Shown here in pieces: positions 1 to 8,765 of a stretch of 64,000 bases of DNA. Position 1 is the stretch's first letter. The number at the start of each line of letters is the position of its first letter. Below the pieces are notes generated by a model. That model saw nothing but the letters and a program-made list of their open reading frames with translations. It was not told the DNA's origin and did not search any database. This DNA is from Burkholderia multivorans ATCC BAA-247 (lineage in GTDB: Bacteria; Pseudomonadota; Gammaproteobacteria; Burkholderiales; Burkholderiaceae). The position numbers and the translations under genes were made by a program. The stretch is taken from positions 3,100,001 through 3,164,000 of the forward strand of contig NZ_CP009832.1 of the NCBI RefSeq assembly GCF_000959525.1, in the 5' to 3' direction.

Positions 1-669
1 CACGCCGCGGTCGAACGCCTGATAGTAAGGCTTCGCGCCCTTGAAGCTCGGCAGGAACGAGTGATGGATGTTGATCGCGCGGCCCGCGAGCCGCTCGCAC
101 ATGTTCGGCGACAGGATCTGCATGTAGCGCGCGAGCACGACGAGGTCGGCCTGATGCTCGTCGATCACGTCGAGCACGCGCGCTTCCTGCGCGGCCTTCG
201 CGGCATTGGACGAACCGCCGACCAGCGGGAAGTGATGGAACGGGATGTCGTAGCTCGCCGCGAGCTGGTAGAAGTCCTTGTGGTTCGACACGATCGCCGG
301 AATCTCGATCGGCAGCTGGCCCGTGCGATAGCGGAACAGCAGGTCGTTCAGGCAATGGCCGATCTTCGACACCATGATCACGACGCGCGGTTTCACCGAC
401 GCATCGTGCAGTTCCCAGCGCATCGCGAACTGCTCGGCGAGCGGCGCGAAATCGTCGCGCAGCGTGTCGAGCGCCGAGGCGGCATCCCGGCCCGCGCCGT
501 CCTGTTCGAAATGCACGCGCATGAAGAACTCGCCGGTGCGGCTGTCGCCGAACTGCGCGGAATCCAGAATGTTGCTGTTGCGCTCGAACAGAAAGCCCGA
601 GACCGCGTGGACGATGCCGTGCCGGTCGGGGCACGACAGTTTCAAGATAAAGCTGTGATCGGTCGACAT
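1..669 (-). CDS. purU: Formyltetrahydrofolate deformylase PurU (5' part; 3' end outside window)
   Basis: Hydrolyses 10-formyl-THF to THF and formate, supplying formate for purine synthesis and balancing one-carbon pools in the cytoplasm. The first 223 codons are visible, starting at the ATG at 669-667. The N-terminal ACT domain (about residues 5-80) begins with SFILKLSCPDRHGIVHAV. The formyltransferase-like domain follows, with VVIMVSKIGHCLNDLL at its start and the hydrolase signature INIHHSFLPSFKGAKPY near the window edge. The stop codon lies beyond base 1. It is the last visible gene of a minus-strand run, 66 bp after the NUDIX gene, but is not obviously related to it in function. Family assignment is firm; only the C-terminus cannot be checked. 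Confidence 0.95.
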   Translation of the reverse strand, partial: MSTDHSFILKLSCPDRHGIVHAVSGFLFERNSNILDSAQFGDSRTGEFFMRVHFEQDGAGRDAASALDTLRDDFAPLAEQFAMRWELHDASVKPRVVIMVSKIGHCLNDLLFRYRTGQLPIEIPAIVSNHKDFYQLAASYDIPFHHFPLVGGSSNAAKAAQEARVLDVIDEHQADLVVLARYMQILSPNMCERLAGRAINIHHSFLPSFKGAKPYYQAFDRGV

Positions 670-735
670 GACCGTACTCCCTTCGTTTCCGTATTCGTCA
701 AATGGCTCGCGTGGGCCGCGCGGCCGCGAGCCGCG

Positions 736-1593
736 TCAGGCGGCCGGCGCGAACAGCGCATCGAGGCCCGCCGCGTCGGCGGCCGGCAGCCAGCCGTGAC
801 GCAGCAGCGTGTCGAGCGTCGCGAGGCTCGCGTCCATCGTCGCGTGCCCGTCGCGCAGCCAGCCGATCACCTCGGGCACGCCGGCCAGCAGATGTTCGGC
901 CACTTCGCCGTCCTGGTTGTGCGGCGCGAAGTCGTGCGGCAACGGCAGGTCGTACACGAAGATCAGTTCGGACTGCGTGCCCTCCGGCAGCGAGCACTGC
1001 ACCTGCACCGCGCGGCCCGCGATCGCGCGCGCCGCGAGTTCGGCCGGGATGCCGGCCTCTTCCCAGCATTCCTTCACCAGCGTCTCGCGCACGCCGAGCC
1101 CCCAGCCGATGCCGCCGGCGACCACGTTGTCCAGCATGCCGGGGTCGGTCGCCTTCGTCGCGCTGCGGCGGCCGAGCCACAGCTGCGGCGTGCCTGCCGC
1201 GCCGGGCGAAACCGCATATTCTACGATGCCGTTCACATGCACCGCATAAGTCTGCGTGCCGAAGAAGCGCGACGCCGCGCGCTCGATGTAGGCGAGCGGC
1301 GGATCGTCGAAGCGGTTGCGAATCGCATAGATCTCGTCGCGCCAGCCCGGAATCGCGCCTTCTGCCGCCAGCGCGCCGATCGCGCTCGCGAGCGCCATGC
1401 TGCGCGCGTCGACGGTGTCGTAGCGATCGGACAGCACGACGCGCGCGTCGGACAGTTCGAACACGTCGGGCCAGCGCGCGAGCCGCGCGACGTCGCGGCG
1501 GCGGATCCAGCCGACCGCCGCCCCGGCGATTTCGAAGCGCACGTGCGCGGACGGATCGAAGCGGCGCGCGGCCGCGATGCACGGAAAGGTCAT
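736..1593 (-). CDS. NUDIX hydrolase with N-terminal DUF4743 domain
   Basis: Predicted cytoplasmic NUDIX pyrophosphohydrolase of 285 aa. The NUDIX helix is at about residues 150-172 (GGIGWG...KECWEEAGI). It keeps the metal-binding EE pair, while the first Glu of the classical box is replaced by Leu. The preceding 120 residues resemble the DUF4743 region of fungal and bacterial thiamine-pyrophosphate-related NUDIX proteins (FGTQTYAVHVNGIV, LWLGRRSATKATDPGMLDN). That family link comes from memory, and the substrate cannot be read from sequence. The ATG at 1593 is only 5 bp beyond the lysE stop, so the gene is probably cotranscribed with lysE and apt. Confidence 0.85.
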   Translation of the reverse strand: MTFPCIAAARRFDPSAHVRFEIAGAAVGWIRRRDVARLARWPDVFELSDARVVLSDRYDTVDARSMALASAIGALAAEGAIPGWRDEIYAIRNRFDDPPLAYIERAASRFFGTQTYAVHVNGIVEYAVSPGAAGTPQLWLGRRSATKATDPGMLDNVVAGGIGWGLGVRETLVKECWEEAGIPAELAARAIAGRAVQVQCSLPEGTQSELIFVYDLPLPHDFAPHNQDGEVAEHLLAGVPEVIGWLRDGHATMDASLATLDTLLRHGWLPAADAAGLDALFAPAA

Positions 1594-1598
1594 CGTCG

Positions 1599-2213
1599 TC
1601 AGTCCTTCAGCGCCACGCGGATGCCGATCGCGATGAAGGTCGCGCCGGCGAGACGGTCGAGCCAGACGCCGGCCTTCGGACGGCGCTTCAGCCACGCGCC
1701 GATCGCGCCCGCGCCGACGCCGAACAGCGAGAAGATCGCGGCCGTCTGCAGCATGAAGAGCGCACCGAGCTCGAACATCTGCAGCGTCACGCTCTGCGCG
1801 CCGTGCGGATCGACGAACTGCGGCAGGAACACGACGAAGAACAGCGTGACCTTCGGGTTCATCAGATTGCCGATCACGCTCTGCCGGAAAATCGCGCCGA
1901 GCGGCTGCGGCGGCCGCGCATGCGCATTCGCGAGGCCGTGGCTGCGCAGCGCCTTGATGCCGATCCAGACGAGATACGCGGCGCCCGCGAGCTTCAGGAT
2001 CTGAAACGCGATCGGCGACGAACGCAGCACGGCCGCGACGCCGAGCGCCGCGAGCGTCGTATGGAACAGGATGCCGGCCGTGAAGCCGAGCGCGGCGACG
2101 AAGCCGGCCGCGCGGCCCTGCGAGATGCCGCGCGCGAGCACCTGCAGGTTGTCGGGACCCGGCGCGAACGTGATCGCGACCGACGTGGCGAGAAACAGCA
2201 TGAAGTTCGGCAT
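1599..2213 (-). CDS. LysE/RhtB-family amino-acid exporter
   Basis: A 204-aa inner-membrane protein with about six hydrophobic segments, typical of LysE/RhtB exporters that expel amino acids such as lysine, threonine or homoserine. Diagnostic features are the N-terminal APGPDNLQVLARGISQGR motif (residues 17-35) and NLMNPKVTLFFVVFLPQF at about residues 115-132. Start ATG at 2213, 26 bp after the apt stop. The specific substrate is not evident. It sits between apt and the NUDIX gene on the same strand and is likely cotranscribed with both. Confidence 0.9.
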   Translation of the reverse strand: MPNFMLFLATSVAITFAPGPDNLQVLARGISQGRAAGFVAALGFTAGILFHTTLAALGVAAVLRSSPIAFQILKLAGAAYLVWIGIKALRSHGLANAHARPPQPLGAIFRQSVIGNLMNPKVTLFFVVFLPQFVDPHGAQSVTLQMFELGALFMLQTAAIFSLFGVGAGAIGAWLKRRPKAGVWLDRLAGATFIAIGIRVALKD

Positions 2214-2239
2214 CGTGGGCTCGCTGCGTGAGCCGGCGC

Positions 2240-2806
2240 TCAGTGGCCGGCGAATTCGGTGACGGTATAGACGGGCAGCCCCGCATTGCGCAGCAGCGCC
2301 GAGCCGCCGAGATCGGGCAGATCGATGATCGCCGCGCCTTCGACGACGACGGCGCCGAGCCGTTCCAGCAGGTTGCGTCCGGCCATCATCGTGCCGCCGG
2401 TCGCGATCAGGTCGTCCATGATGATCACGCGGTCGCCCGGCTTGCACGCGTCCTCGTGAATCTCGACGGTCGCGCTGCCGTACTCGAGCTCGTACGATTC
2501 CGAACGCGTCTTGTACGGCAGCTTGCCGACCTTGCGGATCGGCACGAAGCCGACGCTGAGCTCGTACGCCACGATCGGCGCGATGATGAAGCCGCGCGCG
2601 TCGAGCCCCGCGACGTAGTCGAGCTTCGCGTCGACATAGCGCTCGACGAACAGGTCGACGAGGATGCGCAGCGCCTTCGGGCTCTGCAGCAGCGTCGTGA
2701 TGTCGCGGAACATCACGCCGGGCTGCGGCCAGTCGGGCACCGTGCGGATCTGGCTGTGAATGAAGGCGACCGGATCGAGCGGCGCGCCCGATGACGAATG
2801 CGACAT
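2240..2806 (-). CDS. apt: Adenine phosphoribosyltransferase
   Basis: Salvages adenine with PRPP to give AMP. The protein is 188 aa with the type I phosphoribosyltransferase PRPP loop [14 protein letters not shown] at about residues 126-139, and N-terminal [17 protein letters not shown], both classic for Apt. ATG at 2806 follows CGGAG with a good spacing. The start codon lies only about 12 bases after the T tract of an intrinsic terminator that ends the kef transcript. apt must therefore use a promoter embedded in that leader or depend on read-through. It heads a possible apt-lysE-NUDIX operon. Its substrate PRPP is made by prs further along in this window. Confidence 0.96.
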   Translation of the reverse strand: MSHSSSGAPLDPVAFIHSQIRTVPDWPQPGVMFRDITTLLQSPKALRILVDLFVERYVDAKLDYVAGLDARGFIIAPIVAYELSVGFVPIRKVGKLPYKTRSESYELEYGSATVEIHEDACKPGDRVIIMDDLIATGGTMMAGRNLLERLGAVVVEGAAIIDLPDLGGSALLRNAGLPVYTVTEFAGH

Positions 2807-2816
2807 GAAACTCTCC

Positions 2817-2850
2817 GAAAAAAACGGTGCGCGAAGCTCGGGCACCGTTT
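2817..2850 (-). terminator. Intrinsic terminator after kef, abutting apt leader
   Basis: Inverted repeat AAACGGTGC (2822-2830) and GCACCGTTT (2842-2850). On the minus strand the hairpin is followed by a run of seven T (2818-2824). It closes the kef transcript and lies immediately before the apt ribosome binding site. Confidence 0.85.
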
Positions 2851-2883
2851 CGAAAAAATACGGGTCAGGTAATGAATCGCGGC

Positions 2884-4890
2884 TCACGCGGCGACGGCCG
2901 GCGGATCGCGGCGATGGCGCGACAGCCGCTCCTCCGCGAGCGCGAGCGCCTCGGGCAGCCCGCGCAGCACGACGATGTCGCTCGCACGCAGCTTCGTCTG
3001 CGGATCGGGTTCGACGCCGCGAATGCCGTGCCGGCGGATCGCGGTGACTTCGAGCCCGAGCGCGTAGAGCCCGAGCTCCTCCAGCGAGCGCCCGACCGCG
3101 TCCGCACGCGCGTCGACCGGCACCGATTGTAGCCGTACCTGCTCGTGATCGTCGTCGTCCGCATCGTCGGCGCCGTGAAAATAGCCGCGCAACAGGCTGT
3201 AGCGCTCGTCGCGCATCTCCTCGACGCGCCGCACGACCTTGCGCATCGGCACGCCGACCAGCACCAGCGTATGCGACGCCAGCATCAGGCTGCCTTCGAC
3301 GATCTCCGGAATCACCTCGGTCGCGCCGGCCGCGAGCAGCTTCTCGAGATCGGCATCGTCGACGGTGCGCACGATCGCCGGCAATGTCGGCTCGAGTTCG
3401 TGCACGTGGTGCAGCACGCGCAGCGCGGACGGCGTATTCGCGTACGTGATGGCGACGGCCGCCGCGCGATGGATGCCGGCCGCGAGCAGCGACTCGCGGC
3501 GCGCGGCGTCGCCGAACACGACCGATTCGCCGGCCGTCGCGGCCGCGCTCACGCGATCGGGATCGAGGTCGAGCGCGACGTACGAGATGCCTTCCTGTTC
3601 GAGCATCCGCGCAAGGTTCTGGCCCGCGCGGCCGTAGCCGCAGATGATCACGTGGCCGCGCTGCTTCAGGCTCTGCGTCGCGATGCGCGTCATCTGCAGC
3701 GACTGCTGCATCCATTCGGTCGACGACAGCCGCATCACGATCCGATCGGCGTTCTGAATCAGGAACGGCGCGGCGAGCATCGACAGCAGCATCGACGCGA
3801 GAATCGCCTGCAGCAGCGTCGCGTCGACGAGATGGCGATCGAGGATCAGGTTCAGCAGCACGAAGCCGAATTCGCCGGCCTGCGCAAGCCCGATACCGGT
3901 GCGCATCGCGACGCCGGGCGTCGCGCCGAACAGGCGCGCGAGGCCCGCGATCATCGTCGCCTTGAACAGGATCTGGCCGACGAAAAATCCGCCCACGAGC
4001 AGCGGATGCTCCCAGATCACGCGCGGGTCGAGCAGCATCCCGGTCGTCACGAAGAACAGGCCGAGCAGCACGTCGCGAAACGGCTTGATGTCCTCCTCGA
4101 CCTGATGACGGAACGGCGTCTCGGCGATCAGCATGCCGGCAATGAATGCGCCGAGCGCGAGCGACAGCCCGAAGCGCTCGGTGATGAACGCGGCGCCGAG
4201 CGTGACGAGCAGCAGGTTCAGCACGAACAGTTCCTGCGAGCGGCGCCGCGCGACGACGTTGAGCCAGCGCGTCATGAAGCGCTGGCCGATGACGAGCAGC
4301 AGCGAGAGCGCGATCACGATCTTGACGGCCGCGAAGCCGAGCGTCAGCGCGAGATCCTTCGACGACTCGGCGCCGAATGCGGCGATCACGATCAGCAGCG
4401 GCACCACCGCGAGATCCTGGAACAGCAGCACGCCGAAGATGTTGCGGCCGTGCTCGGTCTCGATCTCGAGCCGCTCGGCGAGCATCTTCGAGACGATCGC
4501 CGTCGACGACATCGCCAGCGCGCCGCCGAGCGCGACGCTGCCCTGCCACGTGATGTCGACCCAGCGCTGGAACAGCATGCCGAGCACGACCGCGAGCGCG
4601 AGTGTCGCGACCACCTGCATCAGCCCGAGGCCGAACACGAGCCGCTGCATCGCGCGCAGCTTCGCGAGCGAGAACTCGAGGCCGATCGAGAACATCAGGA
4701 ACACGACGCCGAACTCGGCGAGATGCTCGGCGCGCTCGAGGTCGCCCGCCACGCCGAACGCGTGCGGGCCGACCAGGATGCCGACGGTCAGGTAGCCGAG
4801 CATCGGCGGCAGATTCAGCGAGCGAAATACGACGACGCCTACCACCGAGGCCAGCAGCAGCAGCAGGGTCATTTCGAGCGGGGAAATCAC
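2884..4890 (-). CDS. Kef-type K+/H+ antiporter (CPA2 family) with RCK domains
   Basis: Inner-membrane monovalent cation:proton antiporter, 668 aa. Residues 1-390 hold about 12 hydrophobic segments of the Na_H_Exchanger fold. The RCK_N/TrkA-N Rossmann domain starts near residue 412 ([17 protein letters not shown]) and the TrkA-C domain covers about 585-655 ([24 protein letters not shown] split by the fold). The family includes KefB/KefC and YbaL; no KefF/KefG partner gene is adjacent. I prefer the GTG at 4890 (GAGGA ten bases upstream) over the ATG at 4872, which has no Shine-Dalgarno sequence. A terminator follows. kdsD is divergent, 126 bp away. Confidence 0.9.
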   Translation of the reverse strand: MISPLEMTLLLLLASVVGVVVFRSLNLPPMLGYLTVGILVGPHAFGVAGDLERAEHLAEFGVVFLMFSIGLEFSLAKLRAMQRLVFGLGLMQVVATLALAVVLGMLFQRWVDITWQGSVALGGALAMSSTAIVSKMLAERLEIETEHGRNIFGVLLFQDLAVVPLLIVIAAFGAESSKDLALTLGFAAVKIVIALSLLLVIGQRFMTRWLNVVARRRSQELFVLNLLLVTLGAAFITERFGLSLALGAFIAGMLIAETPFRHQVEEDIKPFRDVLLGLFFVTTGMLLDPRVIWEHPLLVGGFFVGQILFKATMIAGLARLFGATPGVAMRTGIGLAQAGEFGFVLLNLILDRHLVDATLLQAILASMLLSMLAAPFLIQNADRIVMRLSSTEWMQQSLQMTRIATQSLKQRGHVIICGYGRAGQNLARMLEQEGISYVALDLDPDRVSAAATAGESVVFGDAARRESLLAAGIHRAAAVAITYANTPSALRVLHHVHELEPTLPAIVRTVDDADLEKLLAAGATEVIPEIVEGSLMLASHTLVLVGVPMRKVVRRVEEMRDERYSLLRGYFHGADDADDDDHEQVRLQSVPVDARADAVGRSLEELGLYALGLEVTAIRRHGIRGVEPDPQTKLRASDIVVLRGLPEALALAEERLSRHRRDPPAVAA

Positions 4891-5004
4891 GGGCGGAGCG
4901 TCCTCGTTCGTCGGGGCCACGGCAAGACGGGCGCGGCAAGTGGCGATGGACCGGCGGCATCGGACACGTCCGAATGGGCCGGCGCGGCGAACAAACGCCT
5001 TTGC

Positions 5005-5010
5005 TATACT
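5005..5010 (+). promoter_or_regulatory. Possible -10 element of kdsD
   Basis: TATACT lies seven bases before the kdsD ATG at 5017, in the 126-bp gap divergent from the kef gene. No convincing -35 hexamer is seen. If this is the -10, transcription would start at or next to the start codon, giving a leaderless mRNA. Confidence 0.4.
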
Positions 5011-5016
5011 CCGCGC

Positions 5017-6000
5017 ATGATAGCGAAAATCAATGATGATCGGGCGCTCGCGCTCGCCCGCGACGTGCTCGACATCGAGGCGGACGCCGTGCGCGCGCTG
5101 CGCGACCAGCTCGACGGCAGCTTCGCCCACGCCGTCGCGCTGCTGCTCGGCTGCCGCGGCCGCGTCGTGGTCTCCGGCATCGGCAAATCGGGGCACATCG
5201 CCCGCAAGATCGCGGCCACGCTCGCGAGCACCGGCACGCCCGCATTCTTCGTCCATCCGGCGGAAGCGAGCCACGGCGACCTCGGCATGGTCACGCCCGA
5301 CGACGTCTTCATCGGCATTTCCTATTCCGGCGAGTCGGAAGAACTCGTCGCGATCCTGCCGCTCGTGAAGCGGATCGGCGCGAAGCTGATCGCGATCACG
5401 GGCCGCGCGGAATCGAGCCTCGGCACGCTCGCCGACGTGAACCTGAACGCGGCGGTGTCGAAGGAAGCGTGCCCGCTGAATCTCGCGCCCACCGCGAGCA
5501 CGACCGCCGCGCTCGCGCTCGGCGACGCGCTCGCCGTCGCCGTGCTCGACGCGCGCGGCTTCGGCTCCGAAGATTTCGCGCGCTCGCATCCGGGCGGCGC
5601 GCTTGGCCGGCGCCTGCTGACCTACGTGCGCGACGTGATGCGCACGGGCGACGACGTCCCGTATGTCGGGCTCGACGCGACGCTCTCGGACGCGCTGTTC
5701 CAGATCACCGCGAAGCGGATGGGCATGACGGCCGTCGTCGACACGAACCGCAAGGTCGCGGGCATCTTCACCGACGGCGACCTGCGTCGCGTGCTCGCGC
5801 GCGACGGCGATTTCCGCCGCCTGCCGATCGCCGACGTGATGACGCGCGAGCCGCGCACGATCGGCGCCGACCATCTGGCGGTCGAAGCGGTGGAACTGAT
5901 GGAGCGCCACCGGATCAACCAGATGCTGGTCGTCGACGCCGATGGCGTGCTGATCGGCGCGCTGAACATGCACGACCTGTTTTCGAAGAAGGTGATTTGA
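5017..6000 (+). CDS. kdsD: D-arabinose 5-phosphate isomerase
   Basis: Converts ribulose-5-P to arabinose-5-P, the first committed step to Kdo, the inner-core sugar of LPS. Length 327 aa. An N-terminal SIS domain (about 35-180; [38 protein letters not shown]) is followed by two CBS domains (about 205-327), the normal architecture of KdsD. ATG at 5017 has no clear ribosome site and lies just downstream of a TATACT. The stop overlaps the kdsC start (TGATG), so translation is coupled. It heads the kdsD-kdsC-lptC-lptA-lptB operon. Confidence 0.96.
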   Translation: MIAKINDDRALALARDVLDIEADAVRALRDQLDGSFAHAVALLLGCRGRVVVSGIGKSGHIARKIAATLASTGTPAFFVHPAEASHGDLGMVTPDDVFIGISYSGESEELVAILPLVKRIGAKLIAITGRAESSLGTLADVNLNAAVSKEACPLNLAPTASTTAALALGDALAVAVLDARGFGSEDFARSHPGGALGRRLLTYVRDVMRTGDDVPYVGLDATLSDALFQITAKRMGMTAVVDTNRKVAGIFTDGDLRRVLARDGDFRRLPIADVMTREPRTIGADHLAVEAVELMERHRINQMLVVDADGVLIGALNMHDLFSKKVI

Positions 6001-6536
6001 TGAGCGCTGCGCTGACTGCAGCCGAACGCGCGAGCCGCGTCAAGCTGATGATTTTCGACGTCGACGGCGTGCTGACCGACGGCGGCCTGCTGTTTACCGC
6101 CGCGGGCGACGCGATGAAGTCGTTCAATTCGCTGGACGGCCACGGCGTGAAGCTGCTCGGCGAAGCCGGCATCGCGACCGCGATCATCACGGGCCGCCGC
6201 TCGGAAATCGTCGCGGCGCGCGCGAAGGAAATGAAGATCACGCACCTGTTCCAGGGCGTCGAGAACAAGCTGAGCGTCTTCACCGATCTGACCGCATCGC
6301 TCGGCATCGCGCCGGACGCGTGCGGCTACATGGGCGACGACTGGCCCGATCTGCCGGTGATGCTGCGCTGCGGCTTCGCGGCTGCGCCGGCGAACGCGCA
6401 TCCGGAAGTCATCGCGCGCGCGCACTGGGTCGCGGAAGCCCGCGGCGGCGAAGGCGCGGTGCGCGAAGTGTGCGATACGGTACTGCGCGCGCAGCGCCGC
6501 TACGACGCGCTGCTGGCAGCCGCGTGCGGAGCCTGA
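6000..6536 (+). CDS. kdsC: Kdo 8-phosphate phosphatase
   Basis: Haloacid-dehalogenase phosphatase that removes phosphate from Kdo-8-P, the third step of Kdo synthesis. Length 178 aa, typical of the capless tetrameric KdsC type. Catalytic motif I is LMIFDVDGVLTDGGL (residues 16-30, nucleophile Asp in DVDG). Motif II is AIITGR, the Lys of motif III sits in GVENKLSVF, and motif IV is YMGDDWPDLP. ATG at 6000 shares one base with the kdsD stop. The gene is followed by lptC after three bases. Confidence 0.95.
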   Translation: MSAALTAAERASRVKLMIFDVDGVLTDGGLLFTAAGDAMKSFNSLDGHGVKLLGEAGIATAIITGRRSEIVAARAKEMKITHLFQGVENKLSVFTDLTASLGIAPDACGYMGDDWPDLPVMLRCGFAAAPANAHPEVIARAHWVAEARGGEGAVREVCDTVLRAQRRYDALLAAACGA

Positions 6537-6539
6537 CGG

Positions 6540-7154
6540 ATGAACCCGCATTTCCGCTGGACCCAGTTGCTCCCGCTCGTTGCCGTCGCGGCGCTCGCGG
6601 GCATTACATGGTGGCTGCTGCAGGCGACGCTGCCGCCGCCCGGCGAAGGCGTCGCGCAGCCGAAGCGCCACACGCCCGACTATTTCGCGGACAACTTCTC
6701 GGTCACCGAGCTCGACCAGTCCGGCACGACGCAGTACCGGCTGACGGCCGCGAAGCTCGTCCACTACGAAGACACCGAGTCGAGCGACCTGACGATGCCC
6801 GCGATGCGCGCGTTCCAGCCCGGCAAGCCGGTGGTCACGACCACCGCGAAGCGCGGCACGGTCAACGGCGACGTGTCGATCGTCGATCTGTACGACGACG
6901 CGCGGATCCTGCGCGCGGCCGGCGGCGGCGACCCGCAGATGCAGGCCGATTCGCAGCATTTCCGTATCTTCGTCAATGACGACGTGATCCAGACCGAAAA
7001 GCCGGTTAAACTTCAGCGCGGCCTGTCGCTCGTCAACGCGACCGACGGCATGAAGTACAACAACGTCACCCGGGTCATCGAGCTTTACGGCAACGTGCGC
7101 GGCACGATCGCCGCGTCGGACGCGTCCGGCGGCTCGAAAGGTCAACCCAAGTGA
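6540..7154 (+). CDS. lptC: LPS export system protein LptC
   Basis: Bitopic inner-membrane protein that receives LPS from the LptB2FG transporter and passes it to LptA. Length 204 aa. One N-terminal transmembrane segment (about residues 9-28) is followed by a periplasmic beta-jellyroll (DYFADNFSVTELDQSG onward), as in the LptC/YrbK family. ATG at 6540, 3 bases after the kdsC stop; the stop overlaps the lptA GTG (GTGA). Gene order kdsD-kdsC-lptC-lptA-lptB matches enterobacteria and supports the call. Confidence 0.93.
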   Translation: MNPHFRWTQLLPLVAVAALAGITWWLLQATLPPPGEGVAQPKRHTPDYFADNFSVTELDQSGTTQYRLTAAKLVHYEDTESSDLTMPAMRAFQPGKPVVTTTAKRGTVNGDVSIVDLYDDARILRAAGGGDPQMQADSQHFRIFVNDDVIQTEKPVKLQRGLSLVNATDGMKYNNVTRVIELYGNVRGTIAASDASGGSKGQPK

Positions 7155-7840
7155 CGCTTCCCTCACGTGACTGCATGAACGAACCGTTCCCTCGACAGAA
7201 TTCCGGCGGCGCTGCGCGCGCCGTCCGCGCCGCGCTCGCCGCGACGCTCGTCGCCCTGCCCCTCGTCGGCCTGGCGCCGCTCGCCCACGCCGAGAAGGCC
7301 GACCAGAACAAGCCGATCAACGTCGAGGCGGACAACCTGACCTATGACGACCTGAAGCAGGTCACCGTCGCCACCGGCAACGTCGTGATCACGAAGGGCA
7401 CGATCAAGATCACCGGCGATCGCGTCGAAGTGCGCCAGGATCCGGAGGGCTATCAGTACGCGACGTCGTTCGGCAGCGGCAAGAAGCACGCGACGTTCCG
7501 CCAGAAGCGCGAAGGTCTCGACGAATACATCGACGGCGACGCCGAGCGCATCGACTACGACGGCAAGCAGGATCTCACCACGCTGACCACCGCCGCCACC
7601 GTGCGTCGCCTGCAGGGCACGTCGACGATCGCCGACACCGTGCACGGCAGCGTGATCACGTACGACGGCCAGCACGACTTCTACACCGCGAAGGGCGGCA
7701 AGGACGTCGCGGCGCCCGGCAATCCGAACGGTCGCGTGCGCGCGATGCTGTCGCCGAAGAACGGCGGCCCGGGCCCGATGAACGGTGCGCCGGCGAAGCT
7801 GTCGCCGTCGACCACGATCCAGGGAGCGCCCGGTCAATGA
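7151..7840 (+). CDS. lptA: Periplasmic LPS-bridge protein LptA
   Basis: Forms the periplasmic protein bridge that carries LPS from LptC to LptD. A signal peptide ends near AHAEK, followed by the OstA-type jellyroll [17 protein letters not shown], with a proline/glycine-rich tail. I chose the GTG at 7151 (229 aa) because AAAGG lies nine bases upstream and it overlaps the lptC stop. The ATG at 7175 (221 aa) has no ribosome site, yet would give a more ordinary signal peptide, so the start remains open. The stop overlaps the lptB ATG (ATGA). Confidence 0.93.
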   Translation: MTLPSRDCMNEPFPRQNSGGAARAVRAALAATLVALPLVGLAPLAHAEKADQNKPINVEADNLTYDDLKQVTVATGNVVITKGTIKITGDRVEVRQDPEGYQYATSFGSGKKHATFRQKREGLDEYIDGDAERIDYDGKQDLTTLTTAATVRRLQGTSTIADTVHGSVITYDGQHDFYTAKGGKDVAAPGNPNGRVRAMLSPKNGGPGPMNGAPAKLSPSTTIQGAPGQ

Positions 7841-8613
7841 ACGCGCTCCCGAATCGCCAGCCGGCCGGCACCACGAGTTCGCTCGTCGTACGCAACCTGA
7901 AGAAGCGCTACGGCTCGCGCACAGTCGTCAAGGACGTATCGCTCGACGTGAAGAGCGGCGAAGTGGTCGGCCTGCTCGGCCCGAACGGCGCCGGCAAGAC
8001 GACCTCGTTCTACATGATCGTCGGCCTCGTGCCGCTCGACGCGGGCGAGATCTCGTTGAACGGCAGCTCGATCAGCCTGCTGCCGATCCACAAGCGCGCG
8101 TCGCTCGGCCTGTCGTATCTGCCGCAGGAAGCGTCGGTGTTCCGCAAGCTGACCGTCGAGGAGAACATCCGCGCGGTGCTCGAGCTGCAGCACGGCGACG
8201 ACGGCAAGCGGCTGTCGAAGGACGCGATCGCGTCGCGCACCGAAGCGCTGCTCGACGAGCTGCAGATCGGCCATCTGCGCGAGAACCCCGCGCTGTCGCT
8301 GTCCGGCGGCGAGCGACGCCGCGTCGAAATCGCGCGCGCGCTCGCGACGAACCCGAGCTTCATCCTGCTCGACGAACCGTTCGCGGGCGTCGATCCGATC
8401 GCGGTGCTCGAGATCCAGAAGATCGTCAAGTTCCTGAAACAGCGCAACATCGGCGTGCTGATCACCGATCACAACGTGCGCGAAACGCTCGGCATCTGCG
8501 ACCACGCGTACATCATCAGCGACGGCTCCGTGCTTGCGGCCGGCGCACCGAACGAGATCATCGAGAACGAAAGCGTTCGCCGCGTGTATCTCGGCGAACA
8601 TTTCCGCATGTAA
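7837..8613 (+). CDS. lptB: LPS export ABC transporter ATP-binding protein LptB
   Basis: Cytoplasmic ATPase that drives LPS extraction with LptF/LptG. Length 258 aa. Walker [10 protein letters not shown] (about 48-56), Q-loop [13 protein letters not shown], signature LSGGERRR, Walker [14 protein letters not shown] and H-loop ITDHNV are all intact. ATG at 7837 overlaps the lptA stop. The linked position before rpoN is the same as in enterobacteria. lptF and lptG are not in this window. Confidence 0.96.
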   Translation: MNALPNRQPAGTTSSLVVRNLKKRYGSRTVVKDVSLDVKSGEVVGLLGPNGAGKTTSFYMIVGLVPLDAGEISLNGSSISLLPIHKRASLGLSYLPQEASVFRKLTVEENIRAVLELQHGDDGKRLSKDAIASRTEALLDELQIGHLRENPALSLSGGERRRVEIARALATNPSFILLDEPFAGVDPIAVLEIQKIVKFLKQRNIGVLITDHNVRETLGICDHAYIISDGSVLAAGAPNEIIENESVRRVYLGEHFRM

Positions 8614-8630
8614 CGCGCCGCTGGCAGCGC

Positions 8631-8691
8631 CCGCCCGGCCGTGCCGCGCGGGGCCGCGCCCAGCCTCGCGGACGTGCCGCCGGCCGGGCGG
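8631..8691. repeat. 11-bp inverted repeat in the lptB-rpoN gap
   Basis: CCGCCCGGCCG (8631-8641) is perfectly complementary to CGGCCGGGCGG (8681-8691), with 39 bases between. It has no T tract. It could be a Rho-independent-like stop for lptB lacking U's, or a structured leader of rpoN. Confidence 0.5.
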
Positions 8692-8765
8692 CGCGCCACG
8701 CGTAATCGCGGATGGCTCAATGCGCCTGGGTCGTGGCAAACTGCCGGTATGACTCCCTCTCTGCC

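Noticed and set aside
61-2004. 647-residue open frame on the plus strand at the left edge
   Set aside because: Antisense to purU, the NUDIX gene and lysE, which have clear motifs; the Arg/Ala-rich translation is typical of a shadow frame in GC-rich DNA.
3145-5016. Plus-strand frame upstream of and in phase with kdsD
   Set aside because: It lies opposite the kef gene; the real KdsD homology begins at 5017, so the extension is a chance absence of stops.
8715-8750. Possible sigma-54 -24/-12 promoter before rpoN (TGGCAAAC...)
   Set aside because: The GC of the -12 element is missing at the required spacing.
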